Shown: positions 11,192 through 21,849 of the stretch, piece after piece
How the letters are laid out: every line of letters begins with the position of its first letter
Position numbering within the stretch: the first letter of the stretch is position 1
From: Calonectria ilicicola
Lineage: Eukaryota > Ascomycota > Sordariomycetes > Hypocreales > Nectriaceae
DNA: 64,000 nucleotides
Assembly: GCA_020809705.1 (NCBI GenBank)
Contig: CP085830.1
Span: 2,976,001-3,040,000, forward strand
Direction: 5' to 3'
Translations under genes and position numbers: made by a program
The notes under the pieces: model-generated
Seen by the model: the letters and a program-made list of their open reading frames with translations, nothing else
Databases searched by the model: none
What the model was told of the DNA's origin: nothing

Positions 11192-11296
11192 TGTCGGTGG
11201 AGAGGCTCGAACTCTCGACCTTTGGATGTCCCTGACCTATGGCCAAGTCATATCATTATATGAGACCAACGCTCTAACCAACTGAGCCACACCGAC
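11192..11296 (-). tRNA. tRNA-Met (CAT), elongator, with canonical 31-nt intron
   Basis: Exon 1 is 11259-11296, intron 11228-11258, exon 2 11192-11227. Acceptor stem GTCGGTG/CACCGAC is perfect. D stem is GCTC/GAGC. T stem is GAGAG/CTCTC around TTCGAGC. The anticodon loop is CTCATAA (CAT at 11260-11262) after intron removal at the standard 37/38 site, and the intron carries TATGA, complementary to the anticodon region. The anticodon stem keeps a T31-T39 mismatch, also seen in yeast elongator tRNA-Met, which argues against the initiator. A TTTT run follows downstream. Confidence 0.88.
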
Positions 11297-11917
11297 TTGA
11301 TTCGCTGATGAGATCCTCAGCGTTGAGGTCTGGTGTCATAGAGCATGGTAGAGTGGTTACCAGTGTTAGAGTTAGCTCGGAGAGAAATACAGTGACTACT
11401 GATTGATCTTCTCGTCTCGTTAAATTAATTGTCCACCTCAAACGCAACACGTATTGATTAGGGTTAACAGTACAGTTAGCTTCCTAGTCATATCCTTAAA
11501 ATGTGTTGAGGTTGTGAGATGTTTAAGACATCAAGTTTATAGTATCCTGAACTAAGAGTTAGATGGACGTACCCAGATGGTACTATAGTGTGTGATAATG
11601 GTCATAATTGCTAAAATAAATGATCATTAATAATATAAATTTCTATCTTTTACTCAATCCATAATAGATATTTAACTAAATAGACAGATAGATATTTATA
11701 AAGGCACACCCATGAAACAATGAATCTGGAAATGCGAACCAGGTCATTTTTCAAACAATTTTCGCTGTCCAGGCGCAAAGGTCCACCAAAGCTACAGGGT
11801 AGCTAACTGATAAGATCTTATCGGAAGCTGGCTCCACCCAAATTTGAAGTCAACATCCATCCTCAAACGTCACCAACCACCATCTTCCCTTCTTTTGCTC
11901 TTTCATCACAATTCGCA
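11297..11917. other. intergenic, tRNA-Met to MFAP1-like gene
   Basis: About 620 bases. 11590-11700 is AT-rich. The last 100 bases are CT-rich and should be the leader of the MFAP1-like gene. Nothing else is recognisable. Confidence 0.5.
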
Positions 11918-13336
11918 ATGCCGCCTAAGCGCATGACCGCAAACCCGGTGAAGCCAGCGCGATATCGCGCTGGTAAGCCTACCCGTGTCGAATCAGATTC
12001 CGACTCTGACGTGAGCGATGCCGAAGCGCCTGCCGAGCCCGCGATTCCCCCACCACCAAAAGCAGCCAGCGCGGGAAAGATTTCGAGTAGTAATCTGAGC
12101 AAACTCGACCTTAACGCTCGAAGAAAAGAGGCAGAGGCTGCAGAGCAGCGGCGAATCGCAAAGGAGAGAGCTGAGCGGATGGCCGCGGAGGAGGGCTTCG
12201 TAACAGAGGAGGAGGAAGAGAGCGAAGAGGAAGAGAGCGAAGAGGAAGAAGATGGCTCTGACGAGGAGAGCGAGTCAGAGGAGGAAAGCAGCGAAGACGA
12301 AGCGCCGCGCAGGTTAATGATCAGGCCCAAGTTTGTACCAAAAAGCCAACGAGGGAAGAAGGACCCCGCGCAGGAGGAAGAGGAAGCTCGACAAGCAGAG
12401 GAAGAAGCCCGAAAGAAAGCTGCCGACGAGCTCATCGAAGAGCAGATAAAGAAGGACCTTGCTGCGCGCGCAGTTGGAAAGAAGCACTGGGACGATGATG
12501 AGAACGAGGACTCAGATGTGGACACGACTGATGGCCTTGACCCCGAGGCTGAAGAAGCAGCCTGGCGTGTTCGTGAGCTGAAGCGCCTCAAGCGCGCTCG
12601 CGCCGCCATCGAAGAACGCGAAAAGGAACTGGCTGAAATCGAACGCCGCCGCAACCTGACTGAGGAGGAGCGCAAGGCCGAGGATGAAGCATTTATCGCT
12701 AAGCAGCAGGAAGAGAAGGACTCCAAGAACAAGATGAGCTACATGCAGCGCTACTTCCACAAGGGTGCTTTCTATCAGGAGGAGGCTGCGGCTGCAGGCC
12801 TTAACAAGCGCGATATCATGGGCACACGAATTGCGGACGATGTGCGCAACCGTGAGGCGTTGCCTGAATATCTCCAGCGCCGTGACATGACAAAGCTCGG
12901 TCGCAAGGGTGGCACAAAGTACAAGGACATGCGTAGTGAAGATACAGGACGATGGGGCGACGACAATCGGCCAAGGAGGGAAAGGCAATTTGGCGGCGAC
13001 GATAGGTTTCAACCAGACGATGACCGCTTCAAGCCCGATGAGCGCGGGGCCAAGGGTGCAAACGCTATTCCTCTAGGCGAGCGGCGCGACGACGATAGGA
13101 GGCGGGATGACCGTCGAGACAGGGACCGGGAGGATCGCGACCGAGGAGGTCGGGGCGACAGGTACCGCAGAGACGACAATGACGATCGTCGACGACGGAG
13201 ATCACGTTCGTATTCGCGATCACGTTCACCAAGGCGCGATAGGGACAGAGACGATTATCGAAGCCGCCGCAAGCGGAGCACATCGCGCGACGGGGATCGA
13301 TACGATAGCGACAAACGACGCAAAGTAGACGCTTGA
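11918..13336 (+). CDS. MFAP1: MFAP1-type spliceosome-associated protein
   Basis: A single exon of 472 residues. The N-terminal half has acidic Ser/Glu tracts (SEEEESEEEE, SESEEESSEDEAPRR) followed by Glu/Ala/Arg-rich coiled coil (about 145-265). The diagnostic MFAP1 C-terminal domain follows: KMSYMQRYFHKGAFYQ at about 272, and LGRKGGTKYKDMRSEDTGRW at about 327. MFAP1 proteins bind Prp38 and act in the spliceosomal B complex in the nucleus. The last 110 residues are an Arg/Asp repeat plus SRSYSRSRSPRR, an RS-like tail that fits a splicing role. No splice sites are needed. The neighbour POL12 is convergent, with stop codons about 160 bases apart. The symbol is that of the animal orthologue. Confidence 0.9.
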   Translation: MPPKRMTANPVKPARYRAGKPTRVESDSDSDVSDAEAPAEPAIPPPPKAASAGKISSSNLSKLDLNARRKEAEAAEQRRIAKERAERMAAEEGFVTEEEEESEEEESEEEEDGSDEESESEEESSEDEAPRRLMIRPKFVPKSQRGKKDPAQEEEEARQAEEEARKKAADELIEEQIKKDLAARAVGKKHWDDDENEDSDVDTTDGLDPEAEEAAWRVRELKRLKRARAAIEEREKELAEIERRRNLTEEERKAEDEAFIAKQQEEKDSKNKMSYMQRYFHKGAFYQEEAAAAGLNKRDIMGTRIADDVRNREALPEYLQRRDMTKLGRKGGTKYKDMRSEDTGRWGDDNRPRRERQFGGDDRFQPDDDRFKPDERGAKGANAIPLGERRDDDRRRDDRRDRDREDRDRGGRGDRYRRDDNDDRRRRRSRSYSRSRSPRRDRDRDDYRSRRKRSTSRDGDRYDSDKRRKVDA

Positions 13337-13496
13337 TAGGCCATGGAGGCCTTATGTATAACCATTAATGATAAAAATACCCAACGCACACCCTGTCGTG
13401 CCATGAAGACTCCCTTTTTACGTTGCTCGTTAGATTACATACAAACACAACATGTTGCTCCTGCTATGCACCTCATCCCGTCCTCCTCTTGTGCTT

Positions 13497-15550
13497 CTAT
13501 ATCCTTACAATCTCGACGCGAGCACGGTCAAAGACTGCGTGACTGACAACCTCGTCGCCATCGTGAGCGGGAGGGGGATACAACGTCATCCGGGCGTAGG
13601 TACCAGCGCCACGACGCTTCGAAAGGTAGCCAGGGTTGATAAGGAGGACACTCTCAACGACCTAGAATAAAAATGTTAGTGGCGAGAGCAGAGATAGGAT
13701 AGCGTTCAAAGATGGGTTTACCTTTGCGAATGGGGGTAGGAAGCTGGGAATCATCATAATGTCAGGTCGCACATTGACCATTTCGCCGAGCTTGAGATAG
13801 CCTAGATCCAAGCCGGAGCCGGTAGCGATACCCTCCTCGGTACCAGTCTTTGGTAGTTTTGAACGGTCTGTTGGTGGGAATAGAGGAAAGTAATGGCGCT
13901 GCTCGACAAGGTAGCGGCACAAGCGGGTCATCAGATCGCTTGGACCTTTAACCAGCTCCTCAGTGCGCAGCTGGGAGATTATGTCTTGGGAAGAAATGCC
14001 CATGACACATTCATTAAGGGAAACGGTCATTGGGTTGGTCACAATGCGGACAGCCCTGGGGAGACCAAGCTCTTTGCGGGGGATGCTGTCTTGAGGCCAT
14101 GAGACGTGCTTGTCGAGGATGTCACGGACCGAGGGGACGAGAACAATGGTGATGGAGGGATTTGCAGTGGTGAGGCGGTTGAAGGCGGGGGAAATAAGGT
14201 ATCTAAAAAGCGTAGTCATGGTGGCAGTATCGGGGTCAAAGTTGGCATCTTCAGGGAGATCGAAATCACCTGTCGCGATTAGAGGGTGATCGATATCGAG
14301 GAATGGGCCCGCCATGACCAGAGCGTCAGCATATGTATCGGCGGCCTGGTTACATAGTGCGTGCAATGGCTCGAAATCAAGGTTGTCATCAGCTGTATAG
14401 GGTCCGGAGGCGAAGATAACGTTGAGAGGAGTTGGGTCGGAGTCAGACTCCATGGCATCTGGTCCACCACGTAGCCTCTCACGAACAGCTTCCAAGGCCG
14501 AGGGCGCCGACGCGGCGCTGGGTAGTAGAGGTATCTCAAGGACTTCGTCGACAAGGAACTCGTTGCCTGAAGCGTTGGTGCCCCGAAGGGCTACAATCTG
14601 GCCAGGAAAAAAGTTCCAAGTCTTGATCTTGTCCATTTTTAGAGGCACCCTGAGACCCATTCCGCTTCTTCGTGACATCTCAAATACGAGCGATGCAGCA
14701 TTTAGCTTGCCCTCTGCCGAATCGGAGGCAATGCGCCCAACAGCTACAACTTCAGTGGTGCTCTGGCTGGCGGCGCTGCCAAAGACCGAATCATCTAGCT
14801 TGTGATGCTCTTGCACAATCGTCATGAAGTCGTCGATTCGGTCATCGAGAATCTCGCTGGACTCGGACAGCTTCATGGCCAGTGGCTTGTATCCCATCTT
14901 TTTTTGGTCAGAAGCGGCGGTGAGCTTGACGCGCGGTTCCGTGAAAGGGGCAATGGGGTGTTCTGGGGCAGCGAGGCCATTGTTAAGGATTTCAATGACT
15001 TCTCCTGGGTTTGCTCGATCGTTGAAGGAGGTAACTCTATGCGACGTCAGTATGTATGAAAAAAAATTCACATAGAAAGCACATACGGTGCCAAATTCAT
15101 GGACTTGAGCTGGTGGTCCATTCCTTTCGCTGGCGAACTCGGGATACCTTGAGGTGTGGCCATTTTCCTCTTCAACCCACTCGCGCCGCCTGCTGCGCGA
15201 CCGAGCTTCCCTCCAGATGGCGTGCTGGGGATTAGGCCATCCAGCATGCCAGAAACATTCCCGCTCTTTGCGCCAGCCCTAGGCGTGGCGCCGATCCTTC
15301 GCTCGGCCTTGACCTGGATCTGGCGGGTGTTCTTTTCGAGGGCGTCTTGGATGGTCTGCTTGAGGTTGCGAATGGCGTCTATCGTGACTTCTTGGGCGTC
15401 GAGATCGAGCTTGATGCAGTACGACTCCCATTTGAAAAAGAGATCTTCAGTCGAGAGGTCGTGGAGGCGCATGATGGACTCGAGCTCGCCGAGGACATCT
15501 GCCTCCAGCGGCTTATTGGGGGAGAAGTGGGATTGAAGTTCGTCGGCCAT
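13497..15550 (-). CDS. pol12: DNA polymerase alpha subunit B (Pol12)
   Basis: Three exons: 15087-15550, 13722-15036 and 13497-13661, 647 residues. Junctions are NLAP/VTSF and PPFAK/VVESVL. The N-terminus (SPNKPLEADVLGELESIMR) is the small helical domain of the B subunit, followed by a Ser/Gly/Lys linker. VTSFNDRANPGEVIEILN leads into the OB fold (WNFFPGQIVALRGTN at about 270). The calcineurin-like fold holds NVIFASGPYT, DALVMAGPFLDIDHP, IVLVPSVRDI and VMGISSQDI. The metal-binding histidines of active phosphoesterases are not retained, as in all Pol12. The last exon closes with ARVEIVRI. The subunit tethers primase and Pol1 for replication initiation in the nucleus. An in-frame ATG at 15760 lies upstream but adds residues unlike the family, so 15550 is preferred. 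Confidence 0.92.
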
Positions 15551-16198
15551 GGTGGGCGACTTTGGGATGTGAGCGGCAGCTGAAAAGATCAAAGACGGAA
15601 TTGCCCGAAGCTTAATTTGGAACGACTGTGGGAGAGATATGTCTTGGAGGAGGTTTGGTGATGCCAGCTTTGGTGGTTGGAGGGGATGATGAATGGTGGG
15701 GTCTTTTTTTAGGACGCGGTCCAAGCAGACGCGTTGGACCGCGTTAAGTGTAGGCGGCACTTTAAAATAAATTTAGCCCAGTCAACTGGCACCGATTACC
15801 ACCAAGTCACATAGCATTAATCGAGCAAGCACTTTATAATTGGTCACTTTAGTTTGAACAGTTATGGAGGTTCTAGATGATTAATTAAATAGAGCATCTC
15901 GTCATGAGGGCGCATTGGTATATATTATTTGCTACAAAATTATAAAAATCCCATCATGCATCACATCACATTGGCAAGTAAACCAATTTGTACAAGCAAA
16001 AAGTCAAAAGTCTATTCATTAAAACCAGCCGCATTGGTGGTATCATAGTCCTAACAATGGTTCATTTCGTTCCGTTGTTCCGTCAAACGCCGTGTGAATA
16101 AGTACGGCACGGCATGTGCCTCATACCCTAATATCAATCAAGAAAGACACAAAATCACGCTAACGTCAAAGTTCTTCGAGCCATTTTCTCATTATTCC
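15551..16198. other. intergenic between pol12 start and ams2 stop
   Basis: About 650 bases, AT-rich from 15760 to 16060. It should hold the pol12 promoter and the ams2 3' end. I see no gene or RNA. Confidence 0.5.
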
Positions 16199-19100
16199 TC
16201 ATTTCTCTTCGGTTTCCTCCACTCGAGCCTTGGTCTCCAGTCCCCACTGGGACCAGACTTCCGAGGAGCCATTATAATCAAAGCCAAGTGCACCGTCCTT
16301 AGGTGGTGAGCTTGGCATGATTCCATCTGTGCTGAGAAGATTGCCAAAATCGATGAGACTGCCATGGTTTGTTTCTAGAGCGGGCAGGCTGCTGAGATCC
16401 AAGTCGTTGTTGCTTAGGTCAAATGCGGGATCGGAAAGCATCTGGCTGATGGTCCGACTTAACGGGGTATCAAAGACATTCTCAAAGTTGACTTGGTTTC
16501 GGGGGCTGCGACGCACAACAGTGCCTCGTGGGGTTTGGGTCGGCGTTCGTTGAAGTAAAGCTTGTTGCCCGGGAGACATCAACACGTCTCGTACAGAGCG
16601 CAACGACCTAGATACGCTGCGAGTAATGGGGCGGTGGCTGGGTGTAGGGCGAGTAGGTGTCTTGAAGGGCGTGGATGCAGGTGTGGCCTTCGCCTTGGGC
16701 GGAGGGGTTGATGGACGCGCAGGCACCGCCGGGCTTTGGAAAAGTGCCTCCAAGTCGTCGTGCTCATTTGATTCGCGACTTTCCACAGGGATGTTTTCTT
16801 TTTCCAAGATCAGCTCTTTGATCTGCTTGCACTCCAGGGTTTGAACAATGTTAACATTCACATCCCCTAGCGCCTTGGTTATGGTGTCCTTTCGTGGCGA
16901 AGGAAAGAGGAGTCGTCTTGTGGTCCCAAGCTGCTCGTCGAGTTCAATGTTGATAGGGCTGCGCACGGTTCCGCTTCCCCGTGAGTGTGTGGATCCTGGA
17001 TTCGACGTGGGGAGGCCGTGGACCATGTGATTGCCCACAGAAGGTCGAACCTCATTAATTTTGGCAACCTCAAAACCGGGCCCAAGAGCTGGGTGAGATA
17101 GTAGGGTGTCGACGTGCTTCGGGGAGGACGGTTCGATAGGGCCGATAGGATCGGTAACAGGGTATGCCTCAGATGTAGGATTAGGCTGCGAATCGCTCTT
17201 AGTGCGAGCCTTTTTCGATCTCGAGTTGTTGTTCTGTCCAGGGCCACGTTTGCGTCGTTCTTGTCCAAGTCGGCCAAAGCAGTTGTCCCACTTGTCAGAG
17301 GGGCGATGTGCGCGATACTTGGTAACCCAAATGCCACAAGGGTTGCAAAGGAGATTTTCTGTCCAAAGAGACTTGTCATCATCACTACCGAGCGACTTTT
17401 TGATGATTCGATAAAGGAGGGGTTTTTGATCAGAATCCCGTTTCAAGATCTCAATAGCGGTGATGCGACCAGGTTTCTCAGAGTATTCAACATATTCTGG
17501 TGCACCTTCATGATCCTGGACCCAGATCTTGCGCCAGGTAGGAGTCTCGATGGCGCCGCAGTTAGTGCAGAATGGGGGCATTTCGCCATTTGCAATGGCT
17601 TTCTCCAGCCGCTCTTTGATGGATTGTTTCTTGACCATGTTCTTATTGGATCTCATTGGAGGTGATGAAGGAGCTGCAGGCAGATCACTTGGTGGTTGGG
17701 AGATTTTGGACAAGACTTCTGGGAAAGGGTTTGGCGCTTGTACAAAAGGTGCAATTGGGTCGCTTCCGGGGACAGGCAGGCTCAAGGGACCAAAAGAGTT
17801 GGAGCGACGAAGTGCAGCGGGAATCTCGGTTGTGGCAGGCAGTGGCTCTGAGATTGCTGACTGAGAGAGGGAGGATGGGCCGGTAGGCTCGCTGATTGGC
17901 ACCGAGGGGAAGGCCAAGGGACCCGCGGATTGAGATCGACCCAAGTGTCGTGTGCCTTGCTTCGTAGGGTTGGAGGGAAGTTGAACGGCACTATCTTGAG
18001 CCGAGGAAACCTCGGGAGCCGGCGCTGGCTCAGCAGATGAACTCTCTCTGGGTTCGTCAACAGACTCACCAGACTCAGTAGTTGCTTCCACAGAAGACTT
18101 GGGGATACGAGCTGGGCTCGTAGGTCTCTCGATGGCGTCGGTGGTGGGGGGAGGGGTAGGCGCAAGGGCTGGGGGAGATGTCCGCGAGTGCTTTGGAGCG
18201 GGATTTCTGGAACGAGGTCGAGCAGCATTCTTCAAAGGAGGTAGCGAGGGGACTTCTATGACTGGAGGCCCAGCTGGAGTAGAAGTTGGTAGTGGAGTGT
18301 TGTAGTTTTGGATATGGACAAGATCTTGGCCGCCAGGGCCATGCTGGATCTGGAAGACCTGAGTAGGGATGCCCGACGCATCTGTCACTTCAGCAACTTT
18401 AGGGAGAGAGGGATTCGGTGGAAGTTGTGATTCCTTGAGTGGCTGGAGCAAGGCCTCATCAAAGAGATCGTCCAAATCGGTATTCATCTCTGTGCTCATG
18501 AAGCTTGTGCTAGCCCGCTGGGGCATAGGAGGGAGAATAGGGCTGGAGGGAGGAGGGCTCGATCGAATAAATGGAGTAGTCCGGGCGACTGGTGGCGAAG
18601 AGCCGATATCTTGAGGGCTATCCTCAGAATAATTGGGAGTTGGCGCAAGAGAATCAGGGGATCGGCCGTCGTCCTGGCTCGGCGATGGAGCTTGTCCAGA
18701 TTGCTGGGAGTATTGATTCGGGTTGAACTCCTGGCGCATCGACGACTCCCGCCGAGGCTTGCCGTTTGGGCCACCTCGCGAAATATTTCCTGCTGAACCA
18801 CCCTCAGGGACGGGCGTAGGAGCACGTGGGACCTCCTGTAGATGCCCCCCCGGCACTCCTTCGGTGTTCATGGCAATGGGTCGAAAGTTTCGAAGAGACC
18901 CTGATATACTGGCGGCGACTCTAAGAGAATCGGGCTCAGTGCCAAAGGGATTTGGTGCTGTCTTTTCAACCTTGGTTGTCTTGGCCCTCTTCTTAGCAGG
19001 TCCTTCCTCTCCTTCGGTTCCATCTTCATAGCCGGAGGTATTACCCTCGACTGGCTTTTTTCTTGGGCGACCTCGAGGCCGTCCCGTGGGCTGCTTCCGC

Positions 19101-19994
19101 CTCGAACTTCTGCTTGAAGGGCGAGATGATGGCTGCGGGGGTAGGGCTGCGGGGTCGACAGGAATAGGAGTGACTCGTGGAATTTCTTGCACTGGCATCA
19201 TAGGGAGTGGAGCTGGGGCGGCTGGCCCGAAAGAATCTCGTCGTTGCATCTGAGCCGGGGGACCCTGGGATAGTGCCGGTGAAGCGACCCGGGATACGGG
19301 AGCGGTGTGGCCGATCTGAGGGTTGGACTGGATTAGAGAGTTCCATTCCGAGACTCCAGTAGGAGTCATGGCTGTTTCCATAGGTCTCATGATTTGCATG
19401 TCCATGTTGAGTTGCTCAGGTCGCTGGACTTTAGCCGTAGGACTCAGTCGTAGTTTGACTTCCAGAGTCTCTCGGTTACCGCCTGCAAAGACGGCCAGCA
19501 CATTCTTGGTAACTCGACCAGTGACCATCTTGGGAAGCTGGACAATGTGATCGTTCCGCATTGATTCCAGAGCCCATGATAGCATGCCCTGGCCTACTAA
19601 TGGTGTGTCCGGTTCCGAGTAATCGAGGGCGTAGACGGTGAAGTCGTTCTCTTGGGACCCCAGCTCTGGGCTGCACTCGGTGATCGCTTGCAGACATGCT
19701 CGTAAATCTACCACACCGATGGAGGTTTGTTCGTCGAGGGGAATCGTTTGGACCTGGAGGGTCTGGGAAGATCGTGCTAGGCAGTTGACCTTGCTTTCTT
19801 TATCAAAGGTATAGTGAACCTTGACTGTAGCATTTCTGTTAGCCAGGTAACTCTTCGCTCATGGGTAGGAGAATCATACGGCCCATGGTTCTAATTTGGA
19901 ATCCGGACTCGTCCACATCATTGTTATTTGGAGGCACGGCCTGACCGTTGGGATTCCAGCCACCATTCGGGGCAGTGGGCATTGGCGACGCCAT
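16199..19994 (-). CDS. ams2: Ams2-type GATA transcription factor with expanded zinc-finger loop
   Basis: Two exons, 19880-19994 and 16199-19824, 1246 residues. The 55-nt intron (donor GTATGA, branch GGCTAAC) gives the junction RTMGLKVHYTFD. The N-terminus is a conserved domain (KVHYTFDKESKVNCLARSS and VYALDYSEPDTPLVGQGMLS) followed by long disordered Pro/Ser-rich sequence. An AT-hook-like RPRGRPRKKP lies at about 250 and a basic KKRAKTTK close by. The GATA finger begins CTNCGAIETPTWRK at about 790 and ends CNPCGIW at about 865. The spacing between the Cys pairs is about 70 residues instead of 17-20. A basic tail, KWDNCFGRLGQERRKRGPG, follows. In S. pombe Ams2 drives S-phase histone gene transcription and supports CENP-A loading. 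The same role here is inference from family. Confidence 0.85.
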
Positions 19995-21849
19995 GGCGGT
20001 AGGTCCCTCCGGGCGGTCGCCAGAGCCAAGTAAAGGCAGGATATGGGTTCAGGCAATAGGAGCAAGTACTGGGAAGAGTGTACAATGTGGGAAGGGGGGA
20101 TTAAGCACGATGGTTAAGAGGACAGGAAGTGTAGTTGTAGAGTAGAATTGAAAGTGGGTGGGTATGAAAATGGTCGAGGGGCCTCTGTTGTATGTATCAG
20201 AATTGGGAGGCGGGCGTCATGTTCGTGACGCGCTCGGGGTCGCGTCGGAAGCGGAAAGTGGATACCACTTAAAGTGCAGAAGTGTCTGAGTGAACGCGCG
20301 GGAACTTTTTCAAGTGGGATGAGGTGAGGGGTAAACTTGGGGACGAAAAAAAAAAAAACACCAAGCAATTGGACAGAAAAAAAAAAGTCAGTGATGAGAG
20401 AGAAACAACTGTGACTGTAGTTATTGTTTGTGCAATACACTGGTGTTGGTGATGCATGCAATGTATAATGCAACCGCGGAGTGTGGTGGGTGGTGGTGTG
20501 CTTTCAGTGGTTGCAGTGCAGCGGGTGGCCCAGCGAATGGCGTCAGCGACGTGAGTTGGCGCGCTGGGGGCAGTCGAGTTTCGCGCTGAAGGCTAAAACA
20601 CGTGCGGCGGGTGAGCTAGTGGCGCACGGGGCTCTCCTTCTCCAAGACGGCGTCTGTTCGGTCGGTGCCCCACCAGGAATCTCGGGGCTGATGCGGCCCC
20701 GCTTGCAGGTCCTGGCGCCGTTGTACCTCCGAAAAGTACCTCTTTTTTCGTTGGTTGCTTGCTGCAGATGATGGTGCTCCCCCGGGCCTCCGTCCTGACC
20801 TCCGATTCGGCTCTGTGTTAATAAGCGGTACTCTGCCTGACTTTTGCTTCGTTCTGCTCCGTCTCGTCCCGGCCTGCACTCACGTGCCTTTTCCTCTTTG
20901 TCGTCGAGTGGGCGTTGGCCTGAGGCCTTCACTGAGTCGGGCCCCCTTGCTAGGTTGCTCGATGAGATTAGCTGTTGCGGAGCGGTTGGTCGGTTGGCCA
21001 CGCAACAAGCCGCTTTCCCCCGCCGTCGTGCGAGTCTTGGATCTTTGGCGAGCCTGTGCTTCTGCGACCCGGCAACGAGTCTTGTTCTGTCTGAGTCGGT
21101 CAAGAGAGTGGAAGAGGAGGGAAGCGAGAAAGTGGTCGGCTGGCCGGGTTTTATTGAGACGATCCAGATTCTCGTTGCCCGGGGCGTCTGATCCCTTTTA
21201 TATCTCCCTCCCTGGTCTGAGGCGTTCCGCCCATCTGGCTGTCGCCTATCTCTTATTTTAGTGACCCGAGTTCACTTGACGCTCGTCCGTCACCGTTCGT
21301 ACCGCTGTTGGCACCCCCTCTTTTCCATCACCTTGGTGGACTCTCTTCATGAATCCATCTCTGCCTGATTCTTTGCCCCCATCGCCGGTCTTACTCTTAC
21401 CCCCGAGCGTGCCAACCCTCCATCACACATAGTGCGTCACCCCTCCCCCATCTTTCTCGGGTTAGCTTTTTCAATGCTAGCACCCAATTAAATGAGGCTT
21501 TTCGAACCCACGTAGCTTGCCTCATCTCATTGCATTATGGTGGTTTTTTCCACCTTTACCCCTTCACCCCCACCTGCCCCTTCTCATTCGCCAACAGAGG
21601 TCCCCGACATGGTTTTTTAGTCGTCGCGACCATCATGATGCCTTTCCCATTATCGTCACCCAAAGACCCCCACACTTTCACGTTGCACTTTCACCCAGGG
21701 CAGTCAATGCAGCGCTCGCTTGGTAGAATTGCATTTCATTTCCATCTATCAACACATAGCATAGACTACATGACACCGTTGAGTAGTGCCTTCTAATTTT
21801 ACAAATCCTTGCATGTCATCATACGCACATGCTCTCGTCTATTCGCCGT
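19995..21849. other. intergenic, GC-rich then CT-rich; no supported gene
   Basis: About 1.85 kb between ams2 and the 3' end of the hydrolase gene. 20340-20400 has two poly-A tracts. 20500-21200 is GC-rich and carries overlapping open frames on both strands (for example 20543-21103 minus and 20755-21261 plus), typical of high GC rather than coding. They have no domain or splice logic. 21230-21620 is CT-rich. Confidence 0.5.

Noticed and set aside
11228..11258. The tRNA-Met intron as a second odd insert
   Set aside because: It is at the standard 37/38 position with anticodon complementarity, an ordinary tRNA intron. The T31-T39 mismatch is normal for elongator tRNA-Met.
15551..15760. Upstream in-frame ATG for pol12
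   Set aside because: The added residues (Leu/Pro/Ser-rich) do not resemble the B-subunit N-terminus; MADELQSHF at 15550 does.
20543..21103. 186-codon minus-strand ORF
   Set aside because: Arg/Gly-rich composition from high GC, overlapped by equally long plus-strand ORFs, with no motif or splice sites.
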